64,000 nucleotides of DNA from Yersinia mollaretii ATCC 43969 (GCF_013282725.1 NZ_CP054043.1:372001-436000), one strand, 5' to 3'; counted from the first letter of the stretch, positions 7,932 through 18,771 are shown. Program-made: numbers and translations. Notes: generated from the sequence alone by a model not told the origin.

Positions 7932-8927
7932 TCAGTTATCCATAAACGTTTGCTGCCATTCCATGATGGTTTTTGGCCGATTATCTTTATCGTCAACGAC
8001 ATTAGTAAAATAGTGAATCTGTAGGTCGCCATTTTTTTCTGGTGCAACAAAAGCGGCCCATATCTCCCCAGTCGGGTTATACATGATGATTGATGCACGT
8101 TTATTGGCCGCACCACGTACCCAAGTCGTTAATACTTTTGCCCCTCGCTTATCCAGATCAGGGGTATAGATATAGACATTCGCTGAAGCGACAAATTGAG
8201 CGTAATTATCGCCGACTAAATCGCGGAAGTTTTTATCATCCTGGGTGTTAGTAAAAATACCAATAGTGAGCAGCGTTGGCTCTTCGCGGGGATCTTTATC
8301 CGCCCGAACATATTGCCCATCAATAAAGACATCTTTGGGCATCGAAATACGACATCCCCAACTGCCATTACTGTGTACCTGAATAGAACCATCTTTAATT
8401 GGAATCAGTAATAATCGGCAATTTGCTGTTTTATCAATGAGATCGACAACGGCCAGCCCTTCAATTTTGCGCGCTTCAGCTTTGAAAGTACCGCTGTTCT
8501 CACCCGACCAAGCACGGCTATCAATAATGAAGCCCCACTGGGTAACACCGCTAATTTTGATCACACCACCACGCTCATTCCCTTTGGTGATGTTCCACCA
8601 CTGCCCCTGCCAATTAAATTTATTATCGATATCAGTCATAGATGCGATGCCCTGAAAATAGGCACGCTGAATGCACGTATCACTGGTACAACTGTTCAGT
8701 GCGCTCTCCCATACTCGCCGTTGCTGATAAACGGTTTCAGTATCATTTTTGACCAACATCGCCTGATAGATGTCACTGAATGTCTGATCAAGCCAGTGTA
8801 AATCTTCATTACTGCATACCGTGTATTCAACCGGGGTCACTGCCCGCTGACAGTTAATGGCGAAAGAAGAGGATGATAGAAGCATCATCAAAAGAAAAAA
8901 TACACCGCGAAAATAAGTCATATTCAT
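7932..8927 (-). CDS. Secreted protein with LprI-like N-terminal domain
   Basis: 331 residues. A signal peptide (to about residue 23, ...SSSFA) precedes a cysteine-patterned helical domain: NCQRAVTPVEYTVCSNEDLHWLDQTFSDIYQAML, QQRRVWESALNSC and CIQRAYFQGI. This is the pattern of the LprI-type lysozyme inhibitor domain (formerly DUF1311). Residues 100-331 form a larger beta-rich domain I do not recognise. It probably acts in the periplasm, perhaps on lysozyme or another wall enzyme; that is inference from the N-terminal domain only. It is convergent with the 7440-7886 gene. Confidence 0.8.
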   Translation of the reverse strand: MNMTYFRGVFFLLMMLLSSSSFAINCQRAVTPVEYTVCSNEDLHWLDQTFSDIYQAMLVKNDTETVYQQRRVWESALNSCTSDTCIQRAYFQGIASMTDIDNKFNWQGQWWNITKGNERGGVIKISGVTQWGFIIDSRAWSGENSGTFKAEARKIEGLAVVDLIDKTANCRLLLIPIKDGSIQVHSNGSWGCRISMPKDVFIDGQYVRADKDPREEPTLLTIGIFTNTQDDKNFRDLVGDNYAQFVASANVYIYTPDLDKRGAKVLTTWVRGAANKRASIIMYNPTGEIWAAFVAPEKNGDLQIHYFTNVVDDKDNRPKTIMEWQQTFMDN

Positions 8928-9021
8928 TATTTAACCTGATGTAAAATATATGGTTTTCATTTCTATAGGCCAATTGTAATCAAACATATTATATCGTTTC
9001 TATCAAAAAATATCTTTAGCT

Positions 9022-9074
9022 GAAAATAAAAAACCACCCGCCCAAGATAATCACTTAGCCCAAACGAGTGGTTT
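9022..9074 (-). terminator. Terminator of the chemoreceptor gene
   Basis: AAACCAC (9031-9037) pairs with GTGGTTT (9068-9074) with a long loop, and the minus-strand transcript continues into GTGGTTTTTTATTTT, a good T-tract. It lies downstream of the chemoreceptor stop at 9142. Confidence 0.55.
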
Positions 9075-9141
9075 ATCGACTTATTATTCTATTATGGGAA
9101 AAGTTTCACTCACTTAGCCATAATCCTTATTTTAATTATGG

Positions 9142-10716
9142 TTATGCTGTTTGCATATTATCCGAAAGTTTAAATGCCGAAACAGCATCAGTCAGTTGGC
9201 GAGCCTGCTCTTCCAACGAAGCTGCCGCTGCGGCGGACTCTTGCACCAAAGAGGCATTTTGCTGCGTGACACCATCCATCTCGGCAACAGCCTGCCCAAT
9301 TTGGCTAATACCCCGGCTTTGCTCATCAGAGGCGGAGGCTATTTCACCCATAATATCAGTCACATTGGTCACGGCCTGAACAATACTGTTCATCGTTTCC
9401 CCTGCCTCAGAGACTTGCTTCGAGCCAATATTCACTCGGGAGACCGATTCACTAATTAGCCCCTCAATCTCCTTGGCCGCCTGCGCACTGCGTTGCGCCA
9501 AATTACGGACTTCGCTGGCGACGACGGCAAACCCGCGCCCCTGCTCACCCGCACGAGCGGCTTCAACGGCGGCGTTCAATGCCAGAATATTCGTCTGGAA
9601 GGCGATGCTGTTAATCACGCCGATGATGTCAGCAATACGACGCGAACTGTCAGTGATACTGCTCATGGTCGCGACCACATCATTGACAATACGCCCACCA
9701 TTTTGTGCCGTAACAGAGGCATTATCTGCTAGCTTACTGGCCTGATGTGCATTCTCCGCATTCTGTTTTACCGTCGCATTTAGCTGCTCCATACTGGCAG
9801 CGGTCTCTTCCAACGCCGCCGCTTGCTGCTCGGTGCGCGAAGAGAGATCCGCATTGCCTGCGGCTATCTCACCCGCACCGGTATAAATGGCATCGGTGCT
9901 GCTGCGGATAGTTGACACCGTGCTCACCAAGCTCGTTTGCATTTCACGCAAATAAGGGATCAATTGCCCAACGCAGTTGCGGCCAAATTCAGCCATTGGC
10001 CGACCTAACTGCCCTTCAGCCATCCGCTTAAAGTGCTGCTTGATCGCGTCCAGCGGGCGCACCAGATAGTGAACAATGTAGCGATCGGTCAGCAACAAAA
10101 TAATAAGACCAGCCATTAATGCCGCCATCAGCGCCCGCTCGCACCACGTGACCAACAGCTCGACCCGAAGGCTGGCGGCCTCTGTTGCCTCATCGACCGT
10201 CGAGTTGTATTTCTCTACTGCCGCGCCAAACTCACGGCTTAATGGCGGATAACTTTTATTAAACAAAGTGTTATATTCATCAAAACGGCTATCAGTAACC
10301 GCCTTGAACATCGGTTCAATCCCATCACTCAATAGAGTTGACCAACTTTGGATGGTTTTATCCGTCAGTAACGGGTCCATCGGCTCATGCGTTTGCAGCT
10401 TAAATTTCGCCAACGCCTCTTGGGTATTTTTGAGCGCCACCCCGGCGGAAGCCAATTCACGATCAGCATCAGCAGTGGCTCCACTTTGACGATAGGCCGC
10501 CGCGCGACTTAAACGTGTCACGACACGGAAATATTGGTCATTCCCCCGATTAATAATATTAATGTTTTTCTGTTGGTTAGAACTTAGCTGTAATGAATGC
10601 GTCAATTGGTTAAGTGAAAATAGTGTAAAGGTGGAAACGCCTCCCCAGAGCAACAAAAATATAACAAGAATAGATAATAACGCCATCCTGATGGTGATAT
10701 GTTTTAGAAAATTCAC
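9142..10716 (-). CDS. Methyl-accepting chemotaxis protein
   Basis: 524-residue transmembrane chemoreceptor. TM1 is near residues 10-35. The periplasmic domain looks like a four-helix bundle (about 36-185). TM2 (about 190-210) is followed by HAMP ([20 protein letters not shown]) and a cytoplasmic signalling hairpin with the near-invariant tip [20 protein letters not shown] and [20 protein letters not shown]. The C-terminus (SDNMQTA) lacks the NWETF-type pentapeptide that tethers CheR/CheB, so methylation would depend on other receptors. Start is GTG at 10716 with AGGGG upstream. It is a single gene with its own terminator; the ligand cannot be read from sequence. Confidence 0.93.
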   Translation of the reverse strand: MNFLKHITIRMALLSILVIFLLLWGGVSTFTLFSLNQLTHSLQLSSNQQKNINIINRGNDQYFRVVTRLSRAAAYRQSGATADADRELASAGVALKNTQEALAKFKLQTHEPMDPLLTDKTIQSWSTLLSDGIEPMFKAVTDSRFDEYNTLFNKSYPPLSREFGAAVEKYNSTVDEATEAASLRVELLVTWCERALMAALMAGLIILLLTDRYIVHYLVRPLDAIKQHFKRMAEGQLGRPMAEFGRNCVGQLIPYLREMQTSLVSTVSTIRSSTDAIYTGAGEIAAGNADLSSRTEQQAAALEETAASMEQLNATVKQNAENAHQASKLADNASVTAQNGGRIVNDVVATMSSITDSSRRIADIIGVINSIAFQTNILALNAAVEAARAGEQGRGFAVVASEVRNLAQRSAQAAKEIEGLISESVSRVNIGSKQVSEAGETMNSIVQAVTNVTDIMGEIASASDEQSRGISQIGQAVAEMDGVTQQNASLVQESAAAAASLEEQARQLTDAVSAFKLSDNMQTA

Positions 10717-11295
10717 GGGAATACCCCTGTGCTTTATTTTTTTAGTTTATTTCCTTGAGATTTCAAGGTGTTTATCGCTGATAATTCCCGCAGAGGAAAA
10801 GGCGTATTATCAGAATTAACCGCCAAAATAGCATAAAATCAGTGCAAAAGATCAAGGCAGCCGATCAATAATAAGCAACTGATTGATTTTACCTATTAAA
10901 ATGTAAATAACGATCGCTAAATTTGATCAGGAATTGGTTAGTAACTCTCCCTGTTTTCCATAAAATATGTATTTATTTTGAATATAAATACAGCATCAAC
11001 TCGCTTATTAACTCTTCAGATTATAAGCTAAACAATTAATTTACTTACTGAGTCGTCATGACCTCCTCCGGCTCTGGCAGCATTAAATACTTCACTAAAT
11101 GAGATTGGACGGAATAAATAAAAAACTAACAAAAATTCATTTAACACTATCAGGTCCGATATGCAGCAGAATTTATCTATTTATTGGCGCTCTATTTTTT
11201 ATCGATTTTTGAGAAAAGAGATAAGGCAGGGGAAATGGTAGTTTTATTCATTGTTCTGCGGCTAAATGCATAGCGCAGCATTAGGCTATATCGGC
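10717..11295. other. AT-rich gene-free stretch
   Basis: No coding frame supported. It holds the promoter side of the chemoreceptor gene and the downstream side of the yddA operon. No repeat or operator stood out. Confidence 0.4.
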
Positions 11296-11334
11296 GGAAA
11301 AACCACCAGCGAACTTATTTGATCACTGGTGGTT
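11296..11334 (-). terminator. Intrinsic terminator of the iron-import operon
   Basis: AACCACCAG (11301-11309) pairs perfectly with CTGGTGGTT (11326-11334). On the minus strand the stem runs into a TTTTT tract. It begins eight bases after the yddA-like stop at 11343, so it ends the receptor-pqqL-yddA transcript. Confidence 0.8.
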
Positions 11335-11342
11335 AATATCCC

Positions 11343-13034
11343 TTAATTTGCTGCGGGGATAACCTCAATAGATTGCCTGAATTGGCTTAAGTCGTGCTGA
11401 TACTCAAAAAGGTCAGCCAATCCATTCTGGTGCGTGATAACCACCAGAGTGCAGTGTGGTAGATACTGTTTGAGCAGCAGCAGTAACTCTCTGGCGGTTG
11501 CAGTATCTAAATTACTGGTGGCTTCATCGAGATAGAGTGTATCTGGTTGATTAATCAGTGCACGAGCAAAAGCTAAACGCTGGCGCTCGCCACCGGAGAA
11601 TATACGCTCCCAATTAAGCCGCATATCAAGCCGATCCTGCCAGCCCGACAATCCCACTTTATGCAATATTTCGCGCAGATATTCAGGTTCTACGGTCCCT
11701 GCCTGCGGGTAGCATAGCAGCTCAGCCAATGTCCCCTGCCCCAGATAACTCTGCTGCGGCAAGAGCAGATTTCGCCCTTGCGGTATCTTCCAACTGCCTG
11801 AATAGTAAGGCCATAAGCCACTTAATGTGCGCAGTAAAGTCGATTTACCTAGGCCACTCTCCCCCGAGATCCGATTCCAACTGCCGTGAGGACAGTGCAG
11901 TTTAATCTCGTTAAGCAACGCCATGCCTTGTGGGGTTGAGAGCGACAGATCCTGAGTGACGAGTTCGTGTCCCGCCGTGGCGGATGGTTGTTCGCGCTGT
12001 TCATCCAAAATCGCCTGCTTAAACTGACTCAAGCGCTCCAGTGTTGCCGACCAAGTGACCAGCAGGTGGTATGCCCGCACAAACCAGCTTAACGCGCTGT
12101 AAACCTGACTAAACGCGCTGCGGATTTGCATCAACCCCCCCAGCGTCACGGTTTTGTTTAAGAAAGCGGGCAAGGCCGCGAAAATTGGGACAATCATACT
12201 GATGCGCCCATAACCCACGGTGAAGAAACCCAAATTTCGCTCGCTGTTCATCATGGCGCGCCAGTTAGTCACGATAGCCGAAAAATTGCGCTTTAAGTGG
12301 CGTTTTTCCTGATTTTCGCCGCCATAGAGCGCAATTTGCTCGGCGTTATCGTGTTTACGCAGCAATGAGGCGCGGAAATCGGCCTCTGCTTTCTGTTTCT
12401 GATAGTTTAAGCCATGCAGTTTTTTACCAATCCAGTGGGTAATCAAGCTACCCAACAAAGTGTAAATCACCGCCACCCACACCAAGTAGCCGTAAAGGGT
12501 GATGTTTTTCCCCCATAGGGTAAATTGCTGCACCCCGGAGAGATTCCACAGGATGATGACGAATGAGGACAATTGAGCAAAATTGATAATAAATGAGGTC
12601 AACAGCTCAAGGGTTTTGGTGACAAAGAGGTCAATGTCTTCGGCAATACGTTGGTCTGGGTTGTCCATCTTGCCATTGAGCGATAGACGGTAAAAGGCTC
12701 TTTTGGCAAACCAGCTATCGATCAGTTGTTCAGTTAGCTCCCCTCGCCACTGGATCGTCAGCAGCTTGATCAGCCAATCTTGATAGACATAAATACCAAT
12801 ATAAATAGCAATATAGAGACTGTACTCTTTGACCAAACCATAGAGTTTCGCGCTATCGAATGCCCCCAGCGCATCATAGAAAGATTTGCTCCACTCATTA
12901 ATCCGAATATTCAGATAAACTACACCAAAGCCGATAGCCAATATGGTCGCCAAGAGTAGCCACGCCCGCCAGTTCCGGCGTTTCCCCCAGAATGGGCGAC
13001 TTAAATCGAGCAGCATCGCAAACAGCTTTTTCAC
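11343..13034 (-). CDS. yddA: YddA-type ABC transporter, fused membrane and ATPase domains
   Basis: 563 residues. The N-terminal half is a SbmA/BacA-like membrane domain with about six helices (for example residues 24-43, 72-83, 146-165, 182-200). The ATPase half has Walker A GESGLGKST (391-399), signature SGGERQRLAFA (480-490) and Walker B LYLDEATSNLD (500-510). It corresponds in length and layout to E. coli YddA and to FusD of the Pectobacterium ferredoxin-uptake system. GTG start at 13034 overlaps the pqqL stop (GTGA). In this context it may move peptides or iron released by the protease across the inner membrane; substrate and direction are unproven. Confidence 0.9.
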   Translation of the reverse strand: MKKLFAMLLDLSRPFWGKRRNWRAWLLLATILAIGFGVVYLNIRINEWSKSFYDALGAFDSAKLYGLVKEYSLYIAIYIGIYVYQDWLIKLLTIQWRGELTEQLIDSWFAKRAFYRLSLNGKMDNPDQRIAEDIDLFVTKTLELLTSFIINFAQLSSFVIILWNLSGVQQFTLWGKNITLYGYLVWVAVIYTLLGSLITHWIGKKLHGLNYQKQKAEADFRASLLRKHDNAEQIALYGGENQEKRHLKRNFSAIVTNWRAMMNSERNLGFFTVGYGRISMIVPIFAALPAFLNKTVTLGGLMQIRSAFSQVYSALSWFVRAYHLLVTWSATLERLSQFKQAILDEQREQPSATAGHELVTQDLSLSTPQGMALLNEIKLHCPHGSWNRISGESGLGKSTLLRTLSGLWPYYSGSWKIPQGRNLLLPQQSYLGQGTLAELLCYPQAGTVEPEYLREILHKVGLSGWQDRLDMRLNWERIFSGGERQRLAFARALINQPDTLYLDEATSNLDTATARELLLLLKQYLPHCTLVVITHQNGLADLFEYQHDLSQFRQSIEVIPAAN

Positions 13035-15856
13035 GGCTGTTTCTCCACCGAAACCGTCGAATTAGCGGGTGACCGCCCCTTTCTTTCCTGCGGCTGAATA
13101 ATGGATATCACACTGTTTTGCGGGTTATATAACTGACCCGCCGCCGTGCGCACGCCCGCTAAAGTGATCGTTTCCGCTAACGACTTCACCTCACTCAGAT
13201 AGTGAGGATCGCCATAATTCTCATCGCTGAGGATCAACAGCCGCAATTGGGTCGCTGGATCACTGAGGCGAGCAGCTTGGCTGCGTTTGAAGTTGGCAAC
13301 CCCCGCATTGACATCTTGCTCGGTAATCAAGCTCGGTAATTGGGCAAACACCTGCTCGGCCTGCTGTAATAGCGCATCAGTTCGTGTCGGTTCACTGCCA
13401 AAACTCATCGTGGTTTCGATTCGATTCGTTTTATCGGCTAATGTGCTGTCAATTCTCATGCGGTAAATACCCAGTGAGTCATCCCGCAAGGCCGTTTTGA
13501 GGTATTTACGCGCCAAATCTTGGGCGATAGCCACCTGAACGGCCTGTTGTGGTGTCCATTTCAGTGGGGTGAAACTCCAGACATTGAGATCCGAGCGCGG
13601 CTCCAGATTCCATTGATTGCGGGCTTCACGACGGCCCGGTAGCGGGGAGTGCACAGGGGCGGCGACCAGTGCTTTTCGGGGGATCCCGGCCAGATAGCGC
13701 TCGGTTTTTGCCTGTAATTGCGTGGCATCCAGATCCGCCAGCAGGTAATAGGTGACGGGGGCGGCGGCGCTGTGCTGCCACTGTGACAACAGATCTTCTC
13801 GGCTAACCGCAGATAACTGTGCGCGGGTTGGGCGGGTAAAGACGGCTTTGCCAAACCGCAATTGGGTGATCAATGACTCTTTATTATCGCCAACAGAATC
13901 AGCGCTTCTGGCGGTCATGCGTAATAGCGAATTGAGGCTCTCTTTCATCACTTCTGGGGCAATTTGGGGCTGCTGATGCAGGCTGTTATATAAGCCCAGC
14001 AAATCATCCAGCTTTGCTGCATCAACCTGACCGCTTATCTGCAACTCATTTGCTTCTTGGTTGAAGCTCAGTGAGACGCCTTGCTGTTTGCGCCATGCGG
14101 CAAATTGCTCTCCGCTCCAGCCCTGAGGCCCACTCTGCTGCACCAGTTGCGAGGCTAACTGCGCCTGCCACGGATTAAGATCCGGTGACATAAACCCAGC
14201 GCCACTGACGGCAGTAAACCAGACTTTTTTATCCGCTTGCGGTGAGCGCAACCAGACCACGCGGTCACCATTGCTGAGAGACCAAACACGCACCTGTTGC
14301 TGCGGGTAATCCTGTTGACGCACCACCCTACCAGAGGTGTTGACCAGCGGTAAAACCGGGGCCGCAACTGTTTTTGGCTTGGGCTGTGGTGGAGTGATAG
14401 CGATGCTTTGGTTATGTTGCTTAGCACGCAAAATCGCCCCCGCCGTGGGCAGCGCAAAGGGGGCATTACCCGGCACAGTGAATTGCACCAAACGGTCGGG
14501 GGTGGATAACCAGAGCTGAATGCGGGCATTCACCTTATCGGCATCAATATGGCTCAGCGCCATTGTCGCCCATTGGTTAATCTGCTTCTGGCGGATCATC
14601 GGCTTGTCTTGCACCAGCGTATCGCTGACTTTTTGTACCCATGCCGCAAAATCGCGGCTCTCTTCGCGCTCATTGCTGCTCGCCACCGTCTCCAGCAACT
14701 CTTTCTTTATCTCATTGATATCATCAGCGGAAATCGGATAGCGCTGTAAGCGCTGGATTTCAGTCTGAATCTGCGTCAACCCACGACGATGGCCGTCGGG
14801 TGTGACTTGCGCAAAAATACCCAGCGCTGAGGTGGTTCGGCCAATATTGGATTTTCGGATCACCATAGAACTGACCGCAGGCGGGAGCTGCTCTTGCTGA
14901 CGACGAAGTTGGCGGGTGAGCGCCGTGAGCGCAATCTGATCCACTAAACGCGCATAAATGCCGTTATAACCCGGCACTCGGCTGGCGGATTCATCAAAGC
15001 GATAGACCCAAGAGACCTGACTGCCGCCACTTTCGCTGTCTTGCAGGCGAACCACCCGCAGTTGGGGCGAGAGTGTGGGTTCGTAATAGTGACGCTCAGG
15101 AAGCGGGGCGCTCACCAAGGGCGCAAAATAGTGGGTAATCTGTTGCGTCACTTGATTCGAGTCTATATCGCCAGTAATAATCAAATGCATATTACCCGGC
15201 ACATACCAGCGCTGATAAAAGGCTTTTAATTCTGTCGCAGGCAGCGTTCGGATATTTTTCTCATCACCAATCACGGGGCGTTCAGGATAACGGGAAGCAA
15301 AACGAATCGCTTGAATCCGTTGCTGATTCATTCGCTCAGCCACCCCAAGTTTACTGCGCCACTCTTCGTAAACAATTTGCCGTTCACGATCTAATTCCGG
15401 CTGCGTTATATTGCTGTCACCCGCCATCTGGCTTAATACCGCCAGCGCCTCCGGTAATTGCTTGCTGCCTTTGGGTGGGCTAAATAAATAGGAGGTGCGC
15501 TCGTAATTGGTCATCGCATTATAGTGCTGTGCCCGCACCCAGCCCTGTTGATGCAAATACTCAGCCACCCCTTGCGGATAATTTTTGCTGCTGTGGAACA
15601 CCATATGTTCCACCATATGAGCGACACCGCTCTGTTGGCTCTCTTCATCCAGCGACCCCGCGCCAACCACCAACCGGATATCCACCCGCCCCTTTTGCCC
15701 CGCCAGCGGAACCAGCGAATAGCGCAGACCATTCGCCAGTTTGCCTTCGGTTATCTCAGGGGCCGGGCTGTTAATTTCCTGCGCATTGGCAACAGAAATC
15801 CCAGTCAGCAGCAATAAAATAGCCGCTGACCCATAGCGCAATATGCGTGTCATCAT
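13031..15856 (-). CDS. pqqL: Periplasmic M16 zinc protease PqqL (FusC-like)
   Basis: 941-residue exported metalloprotease with a signal peptide ending near ANAQ (residue 26). The inverted zinc motif HMVEH gives ligands H80 and H84 and catalytic E83, with the distal acidic ligand in YEEW (E164/E165). Length fits two tandem M16 halves, as in E. coli PqqL (about 931). The name is historical; it has no role in PQQ synthesis. Related FusC cleaves imported plant ferredoxin to release iron. Start ATG at 15856 follows AAGGATA. It lies between a TonB receptor gene and yddA in one operon, which supports a role in degrading an imported iron-containing protein. Confidence 0.92.
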   Translation of the reverse strand: MMTRILRYGSAAILLLLTGISVANAQEINSPAPEITEGKLANGLRYSLVPLAGQKGRVDIRLVVGAGSLDEESQQSGVAHMVEHMVFHSSKNYPQGVAEYLHQQGWVRAQHYNAMTNYERTSYLFSPPKGSKQLPEALAVLSQMAGDSNITQPELDRERQIVYEEWRSKLGVAERMNQQRIQAIRFASRYPERPVIGDEKNIRTLPATELKAFYQRWYVPGNMHLIITGDIDSNQVTQQITHYFAPLVSAPLPERHYYEPTLSPQLRVVRLQDSESGGSQVSWVYRFDESASRVPGYNGIYARLVDQIALTALTRQLRRQQEQLPPAVSSMVIRKSNIGRTTSALGIFAQVTPDGHRRGLTQIQTEIQRLQRYPISADDINEIKKELLETVASSNEREESRDFAAWVQKVSDTLVQDKPMIRQKQINQWATMALSHIDADKVNARIQLWLSTPDRLVQFTVPGNAPFALPTAGAILRAKQHNQSIAITPPQPKPKTVAAPVLPLVNTSGRVVRQQDYPQQQVRVWSLSNGDRVVWLRSPQADKKVWFTAVSGAGFMSPDLNPWQAQLASQLVQQSGPQGWSGEQFAAWRKQQGVSLSFNQEANELQISGQVDAAKLDDLLGLYNSLHQQPQIAPEVMKESLNSLLRMTARSADSVGDNKESLITQLRFGKAVFTRPTRAQLSAVSREDLLSQWQHSAAAPVTYYLLADLDATQLQAKTERYLAGIPRKALVAAPVHSPLPGRREARNQWNLEPRSDLNVWSFTPLKWTPQQAVQVAIAQDLARKYLKTALRDDSLGIYRMRIDSTLADKTNRIETTMSFGSEPTRTDALLQQAEQVFAQLPSLITEQDVNAGVANFKRSQAARLSDPATQLRLLILSDENYGDPHYLSEVKSLAETITLAGVRTAAGQLYNPQNSVISIIQPQERKGRSPANSTVSVEKQP

Positions 15857-15883
15857 TATCCTTACTCTTTATTTAAAAATGGC

Positions 15884-18682
15884 TTACCAGCTATAGGCTA
15901 CATCCAGCCAATATTGACGGCCCATCTGATAATTCGATTCCGTTTTATTGACGTGATTCAGTACGTTGAATATATCCAAACCCACCTTGATATTTTGTTT
16001 ACCTAATGGCTGGGTATAAGAGACGCGCCAATCGAGATTAATATTCGGGCTAAATTGCTCTTCTTCGTAAACATCCATGGTGCCGCTATAGCCCTGACAG
16101 CGCACATCCACATTGCACGAAACAGTCTCTTTGCTGGTGATAGAGCGATAGCCAGCGATATAACTCAGCCGTTGAGTCCAGTCCAAACGCCATGCCGGAA
16201 TTTCTGTATTTAATTCAGCAAAGGCCGACCATGGGCGATTAAAGTTATCCGCCGGTTTCTCTATTTGGCGGATAACACTACCCCGATAAATAATCAGTTG
16301 GTCAGGATCAGCTTCATCGTCATAAGTGCCATTTGAGCTATAGCTACGTTGAATATTGGCACCTAAATTCCAAGATAAAACCAGTGAGTGCCAGTCGATG
16401 GGGGCAACAGGGGCCACAGTGAGACTGTAAGTGTCTGCTTTGCTCTCCCCGCCATTGGTCATGACATAGGTCTTGGTGCCCTCCATTTTTTCGGCGGCAA
16501 ATTGATCTTTGCCCTGACGATGAACCCATTTGGCGGTCCAAATTGTCTCGCCAATACGCTGCTGCAAACCGAGGTTCAGCTCATCACTGTACGGCGTGTT
16601 CAACTGGCTGTAGCGATAGTCGGTGGTAGATTGAGCTTTGCTGTAAACCCACGGCCCCGGAGTGGTGAGCGGGGTTTTCCCCTTAGCGCACGTTCCTGTG
16701 GAGGAGAGATGTCCAGCGCGGCACTCGGTATACACCGCCTGACGGGATTCACGTAATTTATAGGCCAGAATATTGCCCGCATAGTAGCGGTTAGCCCCCG
16801 CAAACAGCTCGGTGTGGTGATCATTCCAAACATCATAAGTCAGGTTAAATCGTGGCGAGACATTGAGATTTTTCATGTAATCGTCATAGTCCACACGCAC
16901 GCCGGGCATCATGGTCAGGCGGGAGAACTTCGCCGTATCCTGCACATATGCCCCGTAAGTGCTGGCGTTGACGTCCGTTCTCCCGGCGGCATAGACAGAA
17001 CGGGTGTAAAAATATTGGTCGCCATCCACACAGCCGATATCGCCGTTACAGACCACATTAGGCGCGGCAATCTGCCCGGTAAAGCCGTAGCTAGTGGTTG
17101 GTCGGTTGTAGGTTGCCGTGGAGAATTCAGCAGTATAACCCACATCAATTTTGTGGCTCACCGCGCCAGTGTAGAAGCTATTGAACGCCATTTCTTGCTG
17201 TAAAATATGGCTTTTCTGCTCTGTTTCTACCCTGCCATAGCCACCAAAACCAGACAAGCTGGCTGAGCTGCGCCAATCAAAGTGCGGGCTAGCCATCCAA
17301 GCAAAATAGTTCTGCTCCTGATTAGTGATGCTATTTTCATTTTGCCGATAGGCCAGCTTGGTATTCAGTGAACCCCATTTATTCTGATTCGCCCAATCAA
17401 AATTAAGGCTATAGCCGCCCCCCTCATTGGTATATTGACCATTCATGGTATTGGCGCGTACGAAGGTTGAACTGTGCGGCGAATACATGAGGGTCAGGTT
17501 AAATTTGTTATTGTCGTCGCTGTCCCAAGACCCCCGCAGCAGATAGGTTTCGCTCAACCGTGACTGGTCTTCCCACTTCTGCATATAGCTGTGCCAATAG
17601 GGGATGGCCGACTCTTTGCGATTATAGGAAAAGGTAAAACCAGCACGGTCATTCAGCGGTTGATTGACCGTAATGCTGTAAAAATCTTTGGTGAATTTGG
17701 GCTGTGCATCCAGTGTGGCGGCTTTATTAAAGCTGACCTGTTTCTTATCTTCGATATGGTATTTCGCCCAACTGGAGCGGGTGGTGCGATAGGAGATATT
17801 GCCGCTGGCTTCGGTAAATGACGGGCGCTTTAGTGTGGCATCCACCACCCCGCCAGTGAATTGCCCATATTTGGCGGAGATATTGCTGTCATAGACCGAG
17901 ACCGACTCCAACAAGCTGGTATCAACCCAAAAGGCTTCTGGATGACCCGCCGGAAAGTCTGCCCCGGCATTACCGTTCGGCGCTTTCTCGATATCAGCCA
18001 CATTGTCGCCGGGATTTAAGCGGTCATTATTGGATAAGCCATCAACAATAAAGTTGTTGTTATAGAACTTTTCCCCGTGGAAAGAGACCACCTCGGGGGC
18101 CAATTCTCCCGGTGTCGTGCTGTTGCGCGACGTTTCAGAAAACTGCACATTGGGATTGGTGCGTAATAGCTCGGTGATGTTGCCGTTGCCTGTCGGCTGT
18201 TTGGCAATATCGGTTTCCGTCATCTGCTGGCTGCCGATTTGCAACTGCCCCGCCGCCCGCCCGCGCACGGTCATAACATCCCCCGTGCTTTGTGTTTTTC
18301 CGGTCACCGTGGAGGGTGCTTTGCGGTCAGAATCAGTGGTTTCACCCGCAGAAGTGGCCAGCGGTCGCAGAATATAGCTGCGGCCATCGACGGATAACTC
18401 GGCATACAGCCCGCTGCCTTTTAGCAGTAATTCCAGCGCCTGAGGGGTGCTGTAATCGCCACTGATGGCCGTCACCTGTTTGCCCGCTAATAAGCGGCTC
18501 TCGACGCCAAAAGTGATGCCGGTTTGTTTGGAAAACTGCGTCAGCGCACTCTCTAATGGCTGAGCAGAGATAGTGATCATTTTGGTGCTGCTGTCGCTCC
18601 CTGAAGCGGCGATAGCCAGCGCTGAAGTACCGCCGGACAGAATGACTGTCAGCAATGTATTCAGCAAAATTTTCCTGCGCAT
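15884..18682 (-). CDS. TonB-dependent receptor with STN signalling domain (YddB/FusA-like)
   Basis: 932-residue outer-membrane transporter. A signal peptide (to about residue 26) is followed by an STN domain (about 35-107, MITISAQPLESALTQFSKQTGITFGVES), a probable TonB box (GDVMTVRG, about 134-141), a plug domain (about 150-290, FIVDGLSNNDRLNPGDN) and a 22-strand barrel ending in tryptophan. The STN domain is the part that contacts FecR, and fecR/fecI lie directly upstream. E. coli YddB is shorter, about 790 residues. It is the first gene before pqqL and yddA, with a Fur box 71 bases upstream. Ligand unknown: a ferredoxin-like protein by analogy with Fus systems. Confidence 0.92.
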   Translation of the reverse strand: MRRKILLNTLLTVILSGGTSALAIAASGSDSSTKMITISAQPLESALTQFSKQTGITFGVESRLLAGKQVTAISGDYSTPQALELLLKGSGLYAELSVDGRSYILRPLATSAGETTDSDRKAPSTVTGKTQSTGDVMTVRGRAAGQLQIGSQQMTETDIAKQPTGNGNITELLRTNPNVQFSETSRNSTTPGELAPEVVSFHGEKFYNNNFIVDGLSNNDRLNPGDNVADIEKAPNGNAGADFPAGHPEAFWVDTSLLESVSVYDSNISAKYGQFTGGVVDATLKRPSFTEASGNISYRTTRSSWAKYHIEDKKQVSFNKAATLDAQPKFTKDFYSITVNQPLNDRAGFTFSYNRKESAIPYWHSYMQKWEDQSRLSETYLLRGSWDSDDNNKFNLTLMYSPHSSTFVRANTMNGQYTNEGGGYSLNFDWANQNKWGSLNTKLAYRQNENSITNQEQNYFAWMASPHFDWRSSASLSGFGGYGRVETEQKSHILQQEMAFNSFYTGAVSHKIDVGYTAEFSTATYNRPTTSYGFTGQIAAPNVVCNGDIGCVDGDQYFYTRSVYAAGRTDVNASTYGAYVQDTAKFSRLTMMPGVRVDYDDYMKNLNVSPRFNLTYDVWNDHHTELFAGANRYYAGNILAYKLRESRQAVYTECRAGHLSSTGTCAKGKTPLTTPGPWVYSKAQSTTDYRYSQLNTPYSDELNLGLQQRIGETIWTAKWVHRQGKDQFAAEKMEGTKTYVMTNGGESKADTYSLTVAPVAPIDWHSLVLSWNLGANIQRSYSSNGTYDDEADPDQLIIYRGSVIRQIEKPADNFNRPWSAFAELNTEIPAWRLDWTQRLSYIAGYRSITSKETVSCNVDVRCQGYSGTMDVYEEEQFSPNINLDWRVSYTQPLGKQNIKVGLDIFNVLNHVNKTESNYQMGRQYWLDVAYSW

Positions 18683-18752
18683 ACTTTTACCCTGAAATAA
18701 TATTTTTATGTTTTCAGGATCAAAGACGCACCAGAGATAAAAACGGGCAGTT

Positions 18753-18771
18753 GATAATGAAATTAATTATC
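18753..18771. promoter_or_regulatory. Fur box upstream of the TonB receptor
   Basis: GATAATGAAATTAATTATC matches the 19-base Fur consensus at 16 positions. It lies between the fecR stop (18814) and the receptor ATG (18682), so iron-replete Fur could repress the receptor operon independently of FecI. Confidence 0.7.
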
